A stretch of DNA of 34,927 nt from Candidatus Harrisonbacteria bacterium (lineage in GTDB: Bacteria > Patescibacteriota > Minisyncoccia > UBA6257 > UBA11618), in the NCBI GenBank assembly GCA_016867415.1, contig VGJO01000004.1:1-34927 (forward strand). Direction: 5' to 3'. Every line of letters begins with the position of its first letter. Within the stretch, counting starts at the first letter, position 1. A program made the translations under genes and the position numbers. Positions 7,858 to 16,493 of the stretch are shown one piece after another. The notes under the pieces were generated by a model that searched no databases, had not been told where the DNA came from, and saw only the letters and a program-made list of their open reading frames with translations.

Positions 7858-7949
7858 TAAAAAATGTGGTTTTTCTAGGGTATTTTCTTTTCTCTTGCAA
7901 TTTATTAAGCTCAAGAAAAGTCCTAAACCAAGATTTATTTTTAAAACAG

Positions 7950-8273
7950 ATGAAGATCATAGTGAGAGCAACAAATATCGAACTTACTGAGCCGCTGAAA
8001 GAATATATCAATATGAGAATTGAGCCGCTTAGCAAATTTTTGGGGAAGATGGATCTTGAAGGGGCGGTGGAGGCACAGGTAGAGGTGGGGCGAATGACGC
8101 ACCATCACCATAAAGGAGATGTCTTTCGAGCGGAGGTAAATTTACACTTACCAAAGAAGTCGCTCCGGGCGGAGAGTGAAACGTATGATGCGAGGGTGGC
8201 GATTGATAATGTGAGAGATACATTAGCACGAGAAATTAAGGAATATAAAGAACGTATCTCTGAAATGGCATAA
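7950..8273 (+). CDS. hpf: Short ribosome hibernation-promoting factor, HPF/RaiA family
   Basis: A 107-residue member of the short HPF/YfiA family, which binds the 30S A/P-site region and inactivates ribosomes in slow growth. It has the typical N-terminal MKIIVRATNIELTEPLKEYI, the middle VEAQVEVGR, HHHHKGDVFRAEVNLHLP and a C-terminal helix IDNVRDTLAREIKEYK. No long-form dimerisation domain follows. The frame extends upstream to 7866, but the ATG at 7950 matches the family start. Transcribed divergently from secA. No Shine-Dalgarno. Confidence 0.92.
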   Translation: MKIIVRATNIELTEPLKEYINMRIEPLSKFLGKMDLEGAVEAQVEVGRMTHHHHKGDVFRAEVNLHLPKKSLRAESETYDARVAIDNVRDTLAREIKEYKERISEMA

Positions 8274-8275
8274 AC

Positions 8276-8372
8276 TTGTCTTTTTCATTTAATTTCTATT
8301 TTTTCTTACGCTGAGCTCCTCACATACTTTCTTGAGTATGCTCCAGTGCCCGCTCGCGATCAAAAAGATGAT
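8276..8372. repeat. Hairpin repeat element, copy A (intergenic)
   Basis: Most diverged of four related elements (others 9711-9830, 16321-16420, 16977-17092). Shared parts on the minus strand are GAGCATACT, TATGTGAG, AGCG(C/T)AAGAAAAAAT and GAAATTAA then GAAAAAGACAAG. The centre folds as GCATACT/AGTATGT. It lies between the hpf stop and the terminator of a candidate ncRNA, in no open frame. Confidence 0.65.
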
Positions 8373-8380
8373 CAGGAAAT

Positions 8381-8407
8381 AAAAAACCCGGTGATAATCA
8401 CACCGGG
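8381..8407 (-). terminator. Intrinsic terminator of candidate ncRNA
   Basis: Perfect 7-bp stem CCCGGTG/CACCGGG with a 7-nt loop. On the minus strand it is followed by TTTTTT. Confidence 0.85.
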
Positions 8408-8556
8408 CAGAGCCTTCGGGCCGATGCAGACTCCCTCTCTCCAGTAAGTCTGCAGACCAGGAGCTTGATTGGAAGCGGGCAACTCTTACTTCAACGCTTC
8501 GTAATCTCTCTCTGAAGGACTCATAGCGTTTCTATACTTTCAACATTCTTAATTGT
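8381..8556 (-). ncRNA. Candidate structured non-coding RNA, about 176 nt
   Basis: This stretch has no ORF but has a consensus promoter at its 5' end and an intrinsic terminator at its 3' end. In between, on the minus strand, it can fold into hairpins GAAGCG/CGCTTC, GCAGACT/AGTCTGC (perfect 7 bp) and GGCC-CGAA-GGC, enclosed by CAGAG/CTCTG; a small ATAG/CTAT hairpin lies at the 5' end. Length is close to 6S RNA, but no family signature was recognised: it lacks the SRP core and RNase P or tmRNA motifs. It points toward hpf (convergent), so it is not a leader of a coding gene. The remaining bases up to 8749 hold only weak hairpins (for example CTTGT/ACAAG near 8614) that may end murB transcription. 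Confidence 0.6.
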
Positions 8557-8562
8557 TAATTA

Positions 8563-8591
8563 ATTTTAGCAAATCTATTGATAAAAGTCAA
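8563..8591 (-). promoter_or_regulatory. Promoter of the candidate ncRNA
   Basis: On the minus strand TTGACT (8586-8591), a 17-bp spacer ending in TGC, and TAAAAT (8563-8568). The predicted start is 8556. This is one of the best promoters in the window, with no gene directly behind it. Confidence 0.75.
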
Positions 8592-8749
8592 TCGTGGCAA
8601 AATCTTGTAAAACAAGGTTTTCAATTAAAAAACCCCTACCTCCTCCGCCTAGGAGTACCAATAATGCATTTTAAAAAGTTGATAGCTGATGAGACTCACT
8701 AATTTTACCTTTCCTAAGGCAATGCTTAGCTTTTTTACTTTATTCTAAA

Positions 8750-9697
8750 TTAATTTACAACAATCACTTCTTCTTCAAGGGAGATGTCGAAGCGTTGCAA
8801 AGAATCAGATTTGACTGCGGCTATCAATTCCCTCACTTCCCGGCTTGTGGCGGCGCCGGCGTTTATTATAAAGCTGGGATGCTTCGTGGAGATCATAGCA
8901 TCACCCTCGGCGCGTCCTTTGAAACCCGCATGATCAAAAAGGACGGCGGTGGGAAGGACGGGGAAGGGATCATTTTTTTTCTTTTGTAAGAAAAAAGGAT
9001 TTTGCTGATGGGTAGACGGGACTTTTTCCCAGGGGATATTTTTGAAAATACTGCCGATATTTGGATATTCAAGGGGTTGGCGGGTGATGCGGTAGTCGAT
9101 TTTTTCCTGAATGGCTTTTTTCATTTCTTCTTGATTACCAGGGCGGAGACGAAAGATGACTTCGGTGATGATCTCATCGGGTTTCTTTTTATAGATACTG
9201 TCGCGATAGCTGAAGGAGCAGGCGAAATTATCTCGAATAATTTTTTCCTTAGGATCAAGACTGCTCACGCTTACCACTTCATACACAGTATCTTTGCACT
9301 CACCATGAAAGGCGCCAGCATTTCCGCGTACTCCCCCACCAACAGAGCCAGGTAAGCCGCCTGCCCATTCGAGACCAGAGAGAGAATGAGTGGCGCAGTA
9401 ATCGAGAAGAGTAGCAAAAGAAACTCCGGCGGAGACGCGGACAAAAATATCATCATTTATTTTTTTGTGAGAGAGGGTAGTGGAGATATCGCGGATTACG
9501 ACAGCCTTAAGACCTTCATCAGGAAAGAGAATATTCGTACCTCCACCAAGAATAAAAAAAGGGAGAGAAACTTCTTTAGAAAAACTAATCGCAAAAGAAA
9601 GTTCATCGAAACTACCATAGTCTATGAAAAAGCGGGCAGGACCACCGATTTTAAAATGGGAGAAATCTTTGAGAGGAATATATTCGCGGATGGTCAT
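8750..9697 (-). CDS. murB: UDP-N-acetylenolpyruvoylglucosamine reductase
   Basis: FAD enzyme that reduces UDP-GlcNAc-enolpyruvate to UDP-MurNAc in peptidoglycan synthesis. The 315-residue protein has the FAD domain with FKIGGPARFF, LGGGTNILFPDEG and GLEWAGGLPGSVGGGVRGNA, then FSYRDSIYK and GSIFKNI. The last holds the catalytic Ser region, normally GSxFKNP. The C-terminal domain reads LFDHAGFKGRAEGDA, and a terminal EEEVIV supplies the usual Glu. The ATG at 9697 begins the usual N-terminus. Upstream on the same strand lie hairpin element B and a structured leader/ncRNA. No separate promoter was found, so readthrough from 9996 may drive it. Confidence 0.95.
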   Translation of the reverse strand: MTIREYIPLKDFSHFKIGGPARFFIDYGSFDELSFAISFSKEVSLPFFILGGGTNILFPDEGLKAVVIRDISTTLSHKKINDDIFVRVSAGVSFATLLDYCATHSLSGLEWAGGLPGSVGGGVRGNAGAFHGECKDTVYEVVSVSSLDPKEKIIRDNFACSFSYRDSIYKKKPDEIITEVIFRLRPGNQEEMKKAIQEKIDYRITRQPLEYPNIGSIFKNIPWEKVPSTHQQNPFFLQKKKNDPFPVLPTAVLFDHAGFKGRAEGDAMISTKHPSFIINAGAATSREVRELIAAVKSDSLQRFDISLEEEVIVVN

Positions 9698-9710
9698 AAA
9701 GTGTTTAACG

Positions 9711-9830
9711 TTTGTCTTTTTCGGTTAATTTCGATTTTTTCCCTGTGATTTCTCCTCGCATGCCCAGCTCTTAGAATGCTGCGGCGCCTCCTTGGAAAGA
9801 AAAACGAAATTTCCTCGAAAAATCCTGCGC
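9711..9830. repeat. Hairpin repeat element, copy B (upstream of murB)
   Basis: Shares both ends with copy D: CGCAGGATTTTTCGAGGAAA on one side and ATCGAAATTAACCGAAAAAG on the other. The ends are inverted repeats: AATTTCG(A/T)TTTT against AAAATCGAAATT. The centre differs from the other copies. Here it ends 13 bp before the murB start codon. Confidence 0.75.
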
Positions 9831-9858
9831 TTAGATTAACCGCAGAAAAAATAAATGT

Positions 9859-9996
9859 AAAAAAGAGGAATTTGAGTAGATTCACTTTCTTAAAAAATAA
9901 ATCTACTCAAACACCCCCGGGAATGTGATTGAGGGAGCCGCGACGGTGACCTCCAAATATTATATGTTTAAAATGAGTGCTCTGTACGCGGCTCCA
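9859..9996 (-). ncRNA. Candidate structured RNA or murB leader, about 138 nt
   Basis: On the minus strand the predicted transcript begins at the 5' side of a 9-bp stem GGAGCCGCG/CGCGGCTCC (9987-9995 with 9934-9942) closing a 44-nt A/T-rich loop. A 12-bp perfect stem TTTGAGTAGATT/AATCTACTCAAA (9871-9882, 9900-9911) follows, then TTCCTCTTTTTT. That is promoter, structured domain and terminator-like hairpin without an ORF. It precedes murB on the same strand, so it could be an independent RNA or an attenuating leader. No known riboswitch family was recognised. Confidence 0.55.
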
Positions 9997-10002
9997 TTAG
10001 GA

Positions 10003-10011
10003 AGTATAGCA
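10003..10011 (-). promoter_or_regulatory. Extended -10 promoter of the structured RNA
   Basis: TGC-TATACT on the minus strand. The predicted start (9996 or 9995) coincides with the first base of the GGAGCCGCG stem, which supports both calls. Confidence 0.55.
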
Positions 10012-10112
10012 GAAAAATTTTTTGAAATGGGGATAGCTCTGCCATGTACAGATAAAAAGATTATTTTTTATCTATTTAGTATGCAAATACTTTGATTACA
10101 AGGCATTCTTGG

Positions 10113-10140
10113 TTGCATTTTTTATCAAAATCGGTACAAT
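10113..10140 (+). promoter_or_regulatory. tRNA-Asp promoter
   Basis: TTGCAT (10113-10118), 16-bp spacer, TACAAT (10135-10140). The predicted start is about 8 nt before the tRNA. Confidence 0.55.
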
Positions 10141-10154
10141 AATATGGCTATATT

Positions 10155-10229
10155 GCAGCCGTGGTGTAGCCTGGTTAACATGTCTCCCTGTCACGGAGAA
10201 GATCGCCGGTTCGAATCCGGTCGGCTGCG
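10155..10229 (+). tRNA. tRNA-Asp (anticodon GTC)
   Basis: Cloverleaf with acceptor GCAGCCG/CGGCTGC, D-arm GTGT/ACAT, anticodon stem TCTCC/GGAGA with loop CTGTCAC, T-arm GCCGG/CCGGT with TTCGAAT, and discriminator G. The 3' CCA is not encoded. Confidence 0.97.
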
Positions 10230-10262
10230 CCCTGAACCAGACGAAGTTTTTATACAACTAAC

Positions 10263-10567
10263 TTGTTTATAGATTTTTTTAAAAAATATAGGCGGGAGAT
10301 TGCGGGGTTTGTGGGGTTATTTATTATTGCAGCTCTCGTTGAATGGTGACTGGGGCGATCGGCTTTGGGGCCGGATGGACGGTTTGGATTATGGGATGGA
10401 AATATCTGGGGTAATGAGAGCTCACAGCGAGTGGCGGACACATATTCTTTTTCTCATATTATTCACGGAATTCTTTCTTTGCGGGTCTATGGCTTTTTAG
10501 ACGGTGGATCCCAAGGGAATATTGGTTTTTGATTGCGACGGTGATTGAGGCGGCTTAGAGGCCGGAA
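10263..10567 (+). pseudogene. Decayed DUF2585 (UPF0314) membrane protein
   Basis: Frame from TTG at 10263 reads a hydrophobic helix (REIAGFVGLFIIAALVEW), then TGA at 10347-10349. In the same frame it continues with LGRSALGPDGRFGLWDGN, SSQRVADTYSFSHIIHGI, the hallmark of DUF2585. After about 10472 the family similarity moves to another frame (SFFAGLWLFRRWIPREYW, FLIATVIEAA) and meets TAG at 10556-10558, where the family has WE. There is no ATG. That makes two nonsense codons, one frameshift and a lost start, so this is a pseudogene and not a recoded gene. The rest of the gap to 10650 shows no feature. Confidence 0.72.
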
Positions 10568-10650
10568 TGACGATGAAAGAGAATTATGAGTACATAATTC
10601 TTACGTCGCCTGCGACCCTTGAAAAGTATCTATACTTTTTAATGCCGTAT

Positions 10651-11217
10651 TTAAATTAAACCAAAGGATTTGTAGGCTTGGGTCATGACGTAGATGGCCT
10701 CGTCGGCTTCGTCGCGGGAGAGCTCGTAGGTCTCCTCTTTCTTTACCTTTTTGGAGAGGGCGGCAGCATGGAGGAGCTCGCCATGATAGACGCCAAGGCG
10801 CTCCGGGTCGAGATTACTCAAGCGTTCGTCGGTAGTCTTCCCTGGGACACTATCTATCTTCATGAGCTCATCTAAAAGATCAAGAGAATCTTTGACCGCG
10901 GCAGACCAATTTTCGGGTTTGCTGGATTTGATATTTTTCATAATGCCTTTGTAGACAAGAATATTTTTATGATGGGCGAGGTCACCAATCATAAATTTAT
11001 CCATATATTCCTCAAGCTTGAAATTAAAATATCGGGAGACAAAAATGATGCGGATAATTAGAAAAAAGAAAAAAAGAGAAATAATAAAAGAAACGATTTT
11101 TATTATGGGAAGATTGGCGATAAACCAGGTATAGGGACCGGGGAAAAATTTGAGCGATAAAGCGGCGGCTCTATCAGGAATCAGGAGAAGAAAATCAATT
11201 ATTCGAAAGGCGTTCAT
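10651..11217 (-). CDS. Hypothetical membrane protein downstream of gatA
   Basis: A 188-residue protein. Two hydrophobic segments (about residues 5-25 and 36-60, the second rich in Phe/Ile) are followed by a soluble C-terminal region of about 120 residues. That region contains WSAAVKDSLDLLDELMK and ends in a helix with DEADEAIYVMTQAYKSFG. No family was recognised. Its ATG overlaps the gatA stop by 23 nt, so it is the last gene of the gatC-gatA operon and probably translationally coupled. A functional link to GatCA cannot be inferred. Confidence 0.7.
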   Translation of the reverse strand: MNAFRIIDFLLLIPDRAAALSLKFFPGPYTWFIANLPIIKIVSFIISLFFFFLIIRIIFVSRYFNFKLEEYMDKFMIGDLAHHKNILVYKGIMKNIKSSKPENWSAAVKDSLDLLDELMKIDSVPGKTTDERLSNLDPERLGVYHGELLHAAALSKKVKKEETYELSRDEADEAIYVMTQAYKSFGLI

Positions 11218-12616
11218 AGTAATAGCCGAGGCCTAAGATATCGGCTTCTTTGAAATGACGGCCGATGAGTTGAAAACCGGGAGGGATGGAGATCGCCGGG
11301 AGGCCGACGAGGTTTGCCGGGATAGTCATGATATCGGCGAAATAGAGTTCCATCGGGTCCTCAACTTTTTTACCCAGCGGGAAAGGTGGAATGGGAGAGG
11401 TGGGCGTGAGAATGACATCGACTTCCTCATAAGCCCGGGCAAAATCATCGGCGATCAAGGAGCGGACTTTTTGTGCTTTTTCATAGTAGGCATCATAGTA
11501 GCCCGAGGAGAGCACGAAGGCGCCGAGAATGAGACGGCGCTTAATTTCTTTACCAAAACCAAGCGAACGATTTTTCTCATAGCAGTCGAGGAGATTTTTC
11601 ACATCATCATCAAGGAGCGGGGCGTAGCGGAGGCCGTCGAAACGGGAAAGGTTTGCCGAAAGCTCGGCCGGCATGATGATATAGTAGCATGAGATAGCAT
11701 ACTTCACGTGGGGAAGAGAGATGGATTTGGTGCGAATGCCAAGGGATTTGATATTTTTTACTACCTCAGTCATTTGCGACTGAATGTCAGGATGAATATC
11801 GGCGCCAGCAAACTCAGCAGGCAGGCCGACGACGAGCTCTTTGACTCGTTCAAGTTTTGGCCGATAGAGATCATCACCATAGAAGGTCTCGCGAGAAGTG
11901 GAATCTTTTGAGTCAACTCCCGCAATGCTTTTAAAAAGAATACCGGCATCCTCGACGGTCTTCGTGAGCGGGCCAATGCAATCAAGAGAGGAGCCAAGAG
12001 CGATGAGGCCAGAACGAGAGACGGCGCCGTAGGTGGGCTTCAAGCCCACAACTTCGCAAAAAGCAGCGGGTTGGCGGATGGAGCCGCCAGTGTCGGAGCC
12101 AAGAGCGGCGAGGCAAAGATTAGCCGCAACTGCAGCGGCAGATCCGCCGGAACTACCACCGGGGACGAGAGAAGTATTGTGCGGGTTGCGCGTCTTTTTA
12201 TACGCCGAGGATTCGGTGGTGGAGCCGCAGGCAAACTCATCGAGGTTGGTCTTACCGAGAAAGATAGCGCCTTCGGAGCGGAGTTTTTTTATTACCGCCG
12301 CGTCGTAACTCGCTTTGTAGCCTTCGAGGACTTTGGAAGCGGCGGTCGTAGGCGTGTTTTTTACTAGGATATTGTCTTTAATCGCGAGCGGGGCGGCGGA
12401 GAGAAGATCGAGACGCTCCCCTCTTTTTATCCTAAGGTCAGCTTCATCGGCAGAAAGAAGGGCGGCTTCCTTATCAAGGGAAAGGTAGGCGCCGATTTTG
12501 TCATCGTGCTTATCAATTTCTTTAAAATATGATTCGACCACTTCGCGGGCTTTGAACTCGCGATTAATGAGGCCATCGTGAAATTTTTTGAGGGTGAGCT
12601 TAGGAAGAGGAACCAT
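11195..12616 (-). CDS. gatA: Asp-tRNA(Asn)/Glu-tRNA(Gln) amidotransferase subunit A
   Basis: Amidase subunit of GatCAB, which releases ammonia from glutamine for transamidation of mischarged Glu-tRNA(Gln) or Asp-tRNA(Asn). The 473-residue protein carries the amidase signature GGSSGGSAAAVAAN then ALGSDTGGSIRQPAAF, with the Ser-cisSer-Lys triad (Lys in LAIKDNI). It also has GLKPTYGAVSRSGLIALGSS and a C-terminal TSPIPPFPLG with MTIPANLVGLPAISIP. It follows gatC by 3 bp. gatB is not in this window. No Shine-Dalgarno. Confidence 0.96.
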   Translation of the reverse strand: MVPLPKLTLKKFHDGLINREFKAREVVESYFKEIDKHDDKIGAYLSLDKEAALLSADEADLRIKRGERLDLLSAAPLAIKDNILVKNTPTTAASKVLEGYKASYDAAVIKKLRSEGAIFLGKTNLDEFACGSTTESSAYKKTRNPHNTSLVPGGSSGGSAAAVAANLCLAALGSDTGGSIRQPAAFCEVVGLKPTYGAVSRSGLIALGSSLDCIGPLTKTVEDAGILFKSIAGVDSKDSTSRETFYGDDLYRPKLERVKELVVGLPAEFAGADIHPDIQSQMTEVVKNIKSLGIRTKSISLPHVKYAISCYYIIMPAELSANLSRFDGLRYAPLLDDDVKNLLDCYEKNRSLGFGKEIKRRLILGAFVLSSGYYDAYYEKAQKVRSLIADDFARAYEEVDVILTPTSPIPPFPLGKKVEDPMELYFADIMTIPANLVGLPAISIPPGFQLIGRHFKEADILGLGYYYERLSNN

Positions 12617-12619
12617 AGA

Positions 12620-12940
12620 TTATTCAAACACTTTAGGTACTTTAATATAGCCTTTTTCGGCGCGAGGGAAGGCATCGCGAACTGCAGCGGAGTCGGCGCG
12701 GCTTTCGGAGGGAGAGATGGCGGGCATATCTTCGCGAAAAACGTTTTCGGCCTCGACACCACTTACTTTTATTTTTATTCCGTCGGTGTTGAGCTCATTT
12801 AATTCATTAAAGTAGCCTAAAATAGCTTCAAGATCTCGCTCGAGGACTTCGGCTTCTTTTTCTTTGAGGGTAATGCGGGTGAGAGAAGCCAGCTTTTTGA
12901 TCGCTGATTTATTGATGATTATCTCTTGCTTTTTTGCCAT
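12620..12940 (-). CDS. gatC: Asp/Glu-tRNA amidotransferase subunit C
   Basis: A 106-residue small subunit that clamps GatA and GatB together. Family features: an N-terminal helix with IKKLASLTRITLKEKE, LEAILGYFNELNELNTDGI, and the C-terminal FREDMP and YIKVPKVFE extended region. First gene of an operon with gatA and the membrane protein at 10651. The promoter ends close to the ATG, giving a leader of about 5 nt. Confidence 0.93.
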   Translation of the reverse strand: MAKKQEIIINKSAIKKLASLTRITLKEKEAEVLERDLEAILGYFNELNELNTDGIKIKVSGVEAENVFREDMPAISPSESRADSAAVRDAFPRAEKGYIKVPKVFE

Positions 12941-12951
12941 TTGTTATCGGT

Positions 12952-12980
12952 ATATTAATAAAAAATGAGTGTAATAGCAA
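12952..12980 (-). promoter_or_regulatory. gatC promoter, near-leaderless
   Basis: Minus strand: TTGCTA (12975-12980), 17-bp spacer, TAATAT (12952-12957). The predicted start is about 5 nt before the gatC ATG. Confidence 0.55.
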
Positions 12981-13135
12981 AAAGGGAGATTCCTTAAGAG
13001 TGTAGCGTTTGATGAGGTCAAGGTCGTCTTTTCTCAGTACTAAATATGGGTATATATATAATGCTACTATTTTTAAAGAAAAGAGGCTCATCCCGATGGT
13101 AGGCCTACGGTCTTTTAATTTATTAGAAAGAGTTA

Positions 13136-13531
13136 TTATCGGACTTTGGAGCCGGGGGTGGCGGAGGGGCACTCGAGGATGGCGACCGCGCCTTCCATGG
13201 TGTCCGTTGCGAGGACCATGCCCCAGGACTCTTCGCCCATCATCTTGCGGGGAGCAAGATTGACTATAGCGACCACATTTTTACCAAGGAGGGAGTCGGG
13301 AGTGTACCACTTTTTGATGCCAGAGAAGATGACTCGGTCGCCGAGACCGCCGGCTTCTTTCGCGCCAAAATCAACTAAGAGACGAAGGAGCTTTTCCGAA
13401 CCCTCAACTTCTTTACACTCCTTCACTCGGCCGATGCGGAGATCAGAGAGGAGGAATTGATCGATGGTGATGGTGGGGATTTCGGGCTTTTTTTCTTCGG
13501 CTACCGGATTAATTTCTTTTACTTCATCCAT
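13136..13531 (-). CDS. Stand-alone tRNA-binding domain protein (MetRS C-terminal type)
   Basis: A 131-residue OB-fold protein of the EMAP/Trbp111/MetRS-beta type. It reads ITIDQFLLSDLRIGRVKECK, LLRLLVDFGA, RVIFSGIKKWYTPDSLLGK, VVAIVNLAPRKMMGEES then WGMVLATD. In many bacteria this domain is fused to the C-terminus of methionyl-tRNA synthetase and dimerises to bind tRNA. Here it is separate, after a 25-residue acidic/proline-rich N-terminal extension. Catalytic metG is not in the window. It could act as a MetRS beta subunit or a general tRNA-binding chaperone. Confidence 0.85.
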   Translation of the reverse strand: MDEVKEINPVAEEKKPEIPTITIDQFLLSDLRIGRVKECKEVEGSEKLLRLLVDFGAKEAGGLGDRVIFSGIKKWYTPDSLLGKNVVAIVNLAPRKMMGEESWGMVLATDTMEGAVAILECPSATPGSKVR

Positions 13532-13547
13532 ACGTTTAGTGCTTGCT

Positions 13548-13576
13548 ATTATCTAGTTTATTCAGTATTTTGTAAA
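13548..13576 (-). promoter_or_regulatory. Promoter of the tRNA-binding domain gene
   Basis: Minus strand: TTTACA (13571-13576), 17-bp spacer, GATAAT (13548-13553). The start is predicted near 13541, 10 nt before the ATG. Confidence 0.55.
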
Positions 13577-13652
13577 GGCACGTTGAGAATGATTTTCACT
13601 CCTTTTTATGAAAGTGAGGTAAAAATGCTCATTCTGATTAATCAACAATGTC

Positions 13653-13683
13653 CCGCCTTCGTGAGTACACTATGGCGAGGTAA
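13653..13683. repeat. Dispersed palindromic repeat, copy 2
   Basis: Second copy of the CGCCTTCGTGAGTRCACTAT then GGCGAGG element at 1195-1225, with 3 mismatches over about 30 bp. It lies just downstream of the ligA stop, as copy 1 lies downstream of tsf. Confidence 0.7.
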
Positions 13684-13690
13684 AACAAGT

Positions 13691-15742
<2,052 letters not shown>

Positions 15743-15744
15743 TT

Positions 15745-15753
15745 ATTATAGCA
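15745..15753 (-). promoter_or_regulatory. ligA promoter, near-leaderless
   Basis: TGC-TATAAT on the minus strand is a perfect extended -10. The predicted start at 15738 leaves a 5-nt leader before the ATG at 15733. Confidence 0.6.
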
Positions 15754-15784
15754 GAAAAAAGGGAATTTTAGTAGGGATTTTAAT

Positions 15785-15827
15785 AAAAAAACCGGCAAGG
15801 GGCGCGAGGCGCGCCACACATGCCGGT
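15785..15827 (-). terminator. Strong intrinsic terminator of the pseudopilin operon
   Basis: Outer stem ACCGGCA/TGCCGGT (15791-15797, 15821-15827) and inner GGCGCG/CGCGCC. On the minus strand it is followed by TTTTTT. Confidence 0.85.
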
Positions 15828-15847
15828 GATTTTTGAAAGAGACAGAT

Positions 15848-15889
15848 TTATTCGTACTCTTCCACGATATCCTTTATTACTTGGCCCAT
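15848..15889 (-). CDS. Possible 13-residue peptide ORF after the pseudopilin operon
   Basis: ATG at 15889 opens MGQVIKDIVEEYE and stops with TAA. It lies 13 bp after the last pseudopilin stop and just before the strong terminator, inside the transcript. There is no Shine-Dalgarno. The peptide is amphipathic and acidic with no known family. It may be chance. Confidence 0.2.
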   Translation of the reverse strand: MGQVIKDIVEEYE

Positions 15890-15902
15890 GATTTATTGTA
15901 TT

Positions 15903-16463
15903 TTAAATGGTTTTGAAGAAAATTTCGAAGGAGCGGTTGATGGCGCGGGGGCAGGAGCGGGTGGAAATGGCCTTGGTGAACGGGCCAGAACAGCCGACGG
16001 AACGAAGCTCGATATCCCCTCCTTCGGTCAGGATTTGGGTCTTGAGACTCACAGGTATAGTAAAACTAGGATCGGGAATAGTGTCGTCTTTAAGAAGCTT
16101 ATAAAGCTCAAACTCAATACCGGCGTCGGCGGCGTAGAGGGCTTGGAGGGATTGGCCGATGTTGGTCGCACTGCGGATTTGGTTGCGCATAAGAATACCA
16201 GCGATCATAGTGGCGGAAAGGATAGTTGATGAGACGATGAGGACCGTTAGCAACATCACCTGGCCGCGCGCTCGTACTTTTGGCTCGCTGACCTTTTCTA
16301 GCTTTTTTACTATTGCTTGTGGAGGCTCCTTTTCGATTTTTTTCTTGCGCTCGGCGCTCACATACCCTTTTAATGTATGCTCCGCTCCGTACTCAGAAAG
16401 AAAATCAAAAAATCCTCCAAAATTACTTTGCTCACGTTTTTTAGATCGAAGAAATAAGAACAT
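15903..16463 (-). CDS. PilX/GspK-like minor pseudopilin
   Basis: A 186-residue protein. After a long charged N-terminal region comes ARGQVMLLTVLIVSSTILSA, a hydrophobic helix, then LYAADAGIEFELYKLL. This is the PilX pattern (a helix followed by the A-AGIE motif). The soluble part is short and has a cysteine pair. Residues 15-48 are encoded by hairpin element C. A GTG start inside that element (VSAERKKKIE) would give a shorter basic leader and is a plausible alternative. Last gene of the fimT-like, pilV-like, pilW-like, pilX-like operon, probably part of the priming tip of the type IV pilus. Confidence 0.75.
   Translation of the reverse strand: MFLFLRSKKREQSNFGGFFDFLSEYGAEHTLKGYVSAERKKKIEKEPPQAIVKKLEKVSEPKVRARGQVMLLTVLIVSSTILSATMIAGILMRNQIRSATNIGQSLQALYAADAGIEFELYKLLKDDTIPDPSFTIPVSLKTQILTEGGDIELRSVGCSGPFTKAISTRSCPRAINRSFEIFFKTI
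16321..16420. repeat. Hairpin repeat element, copy C (inside the PilX-like gene)
   Basis: On the minus strand: GGAGGATTTTTTGATTTTCT, TTCTGAGTACGGAGCGGAGC, ATAC-loop-GTATGTGAGCGC, CGAGCGCAAGAAAAAAATCG and an end in GGAGCC. The outer ends (GGAGG.../...CCTCC on the plus strand) and the CATAC/GTATG core are complementary. The frame is kept open and encodes FDFLSEYGAEHT and YVSAERKKKIE. Confidence 0.75.
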
Positions 16464-16493
16464 TTTTTAGGAAAATTTATTCATTTTTTATTT

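Noticed and set aside
8381-8556. T-box, riboswitch or SRP/RNase P/tmRNA identity for the ncRNA
   Set aside because: No T-box UGGN/AGGGUGG core, no SRP GGUCAGG-GGAAGGA loop, no RNase P or tmRNA motifs, and no coding gene downstream on the same strand.
7950-8556. raiA-type leader RNA controlling hpf
   Set aside because: The candidate RNA lies downstream of hpf on the opposite strand, so it cannot be its leader.
9694-9885. Small protein ending in REKIEINRKRQTLNTL upstream of murB
   Set aside because: It is the translation of hairpin element B, overlaps the murB start and has no domain of its own.
10347-10349. In-frame TGA as evidence for a UGA-Gly or UGA-Trp code
   Set aside because: The same gene also has a frameshift and a TAG, and queA ends with a genuine TGA. 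No intact gene in the window needs TGA to be read as sense.
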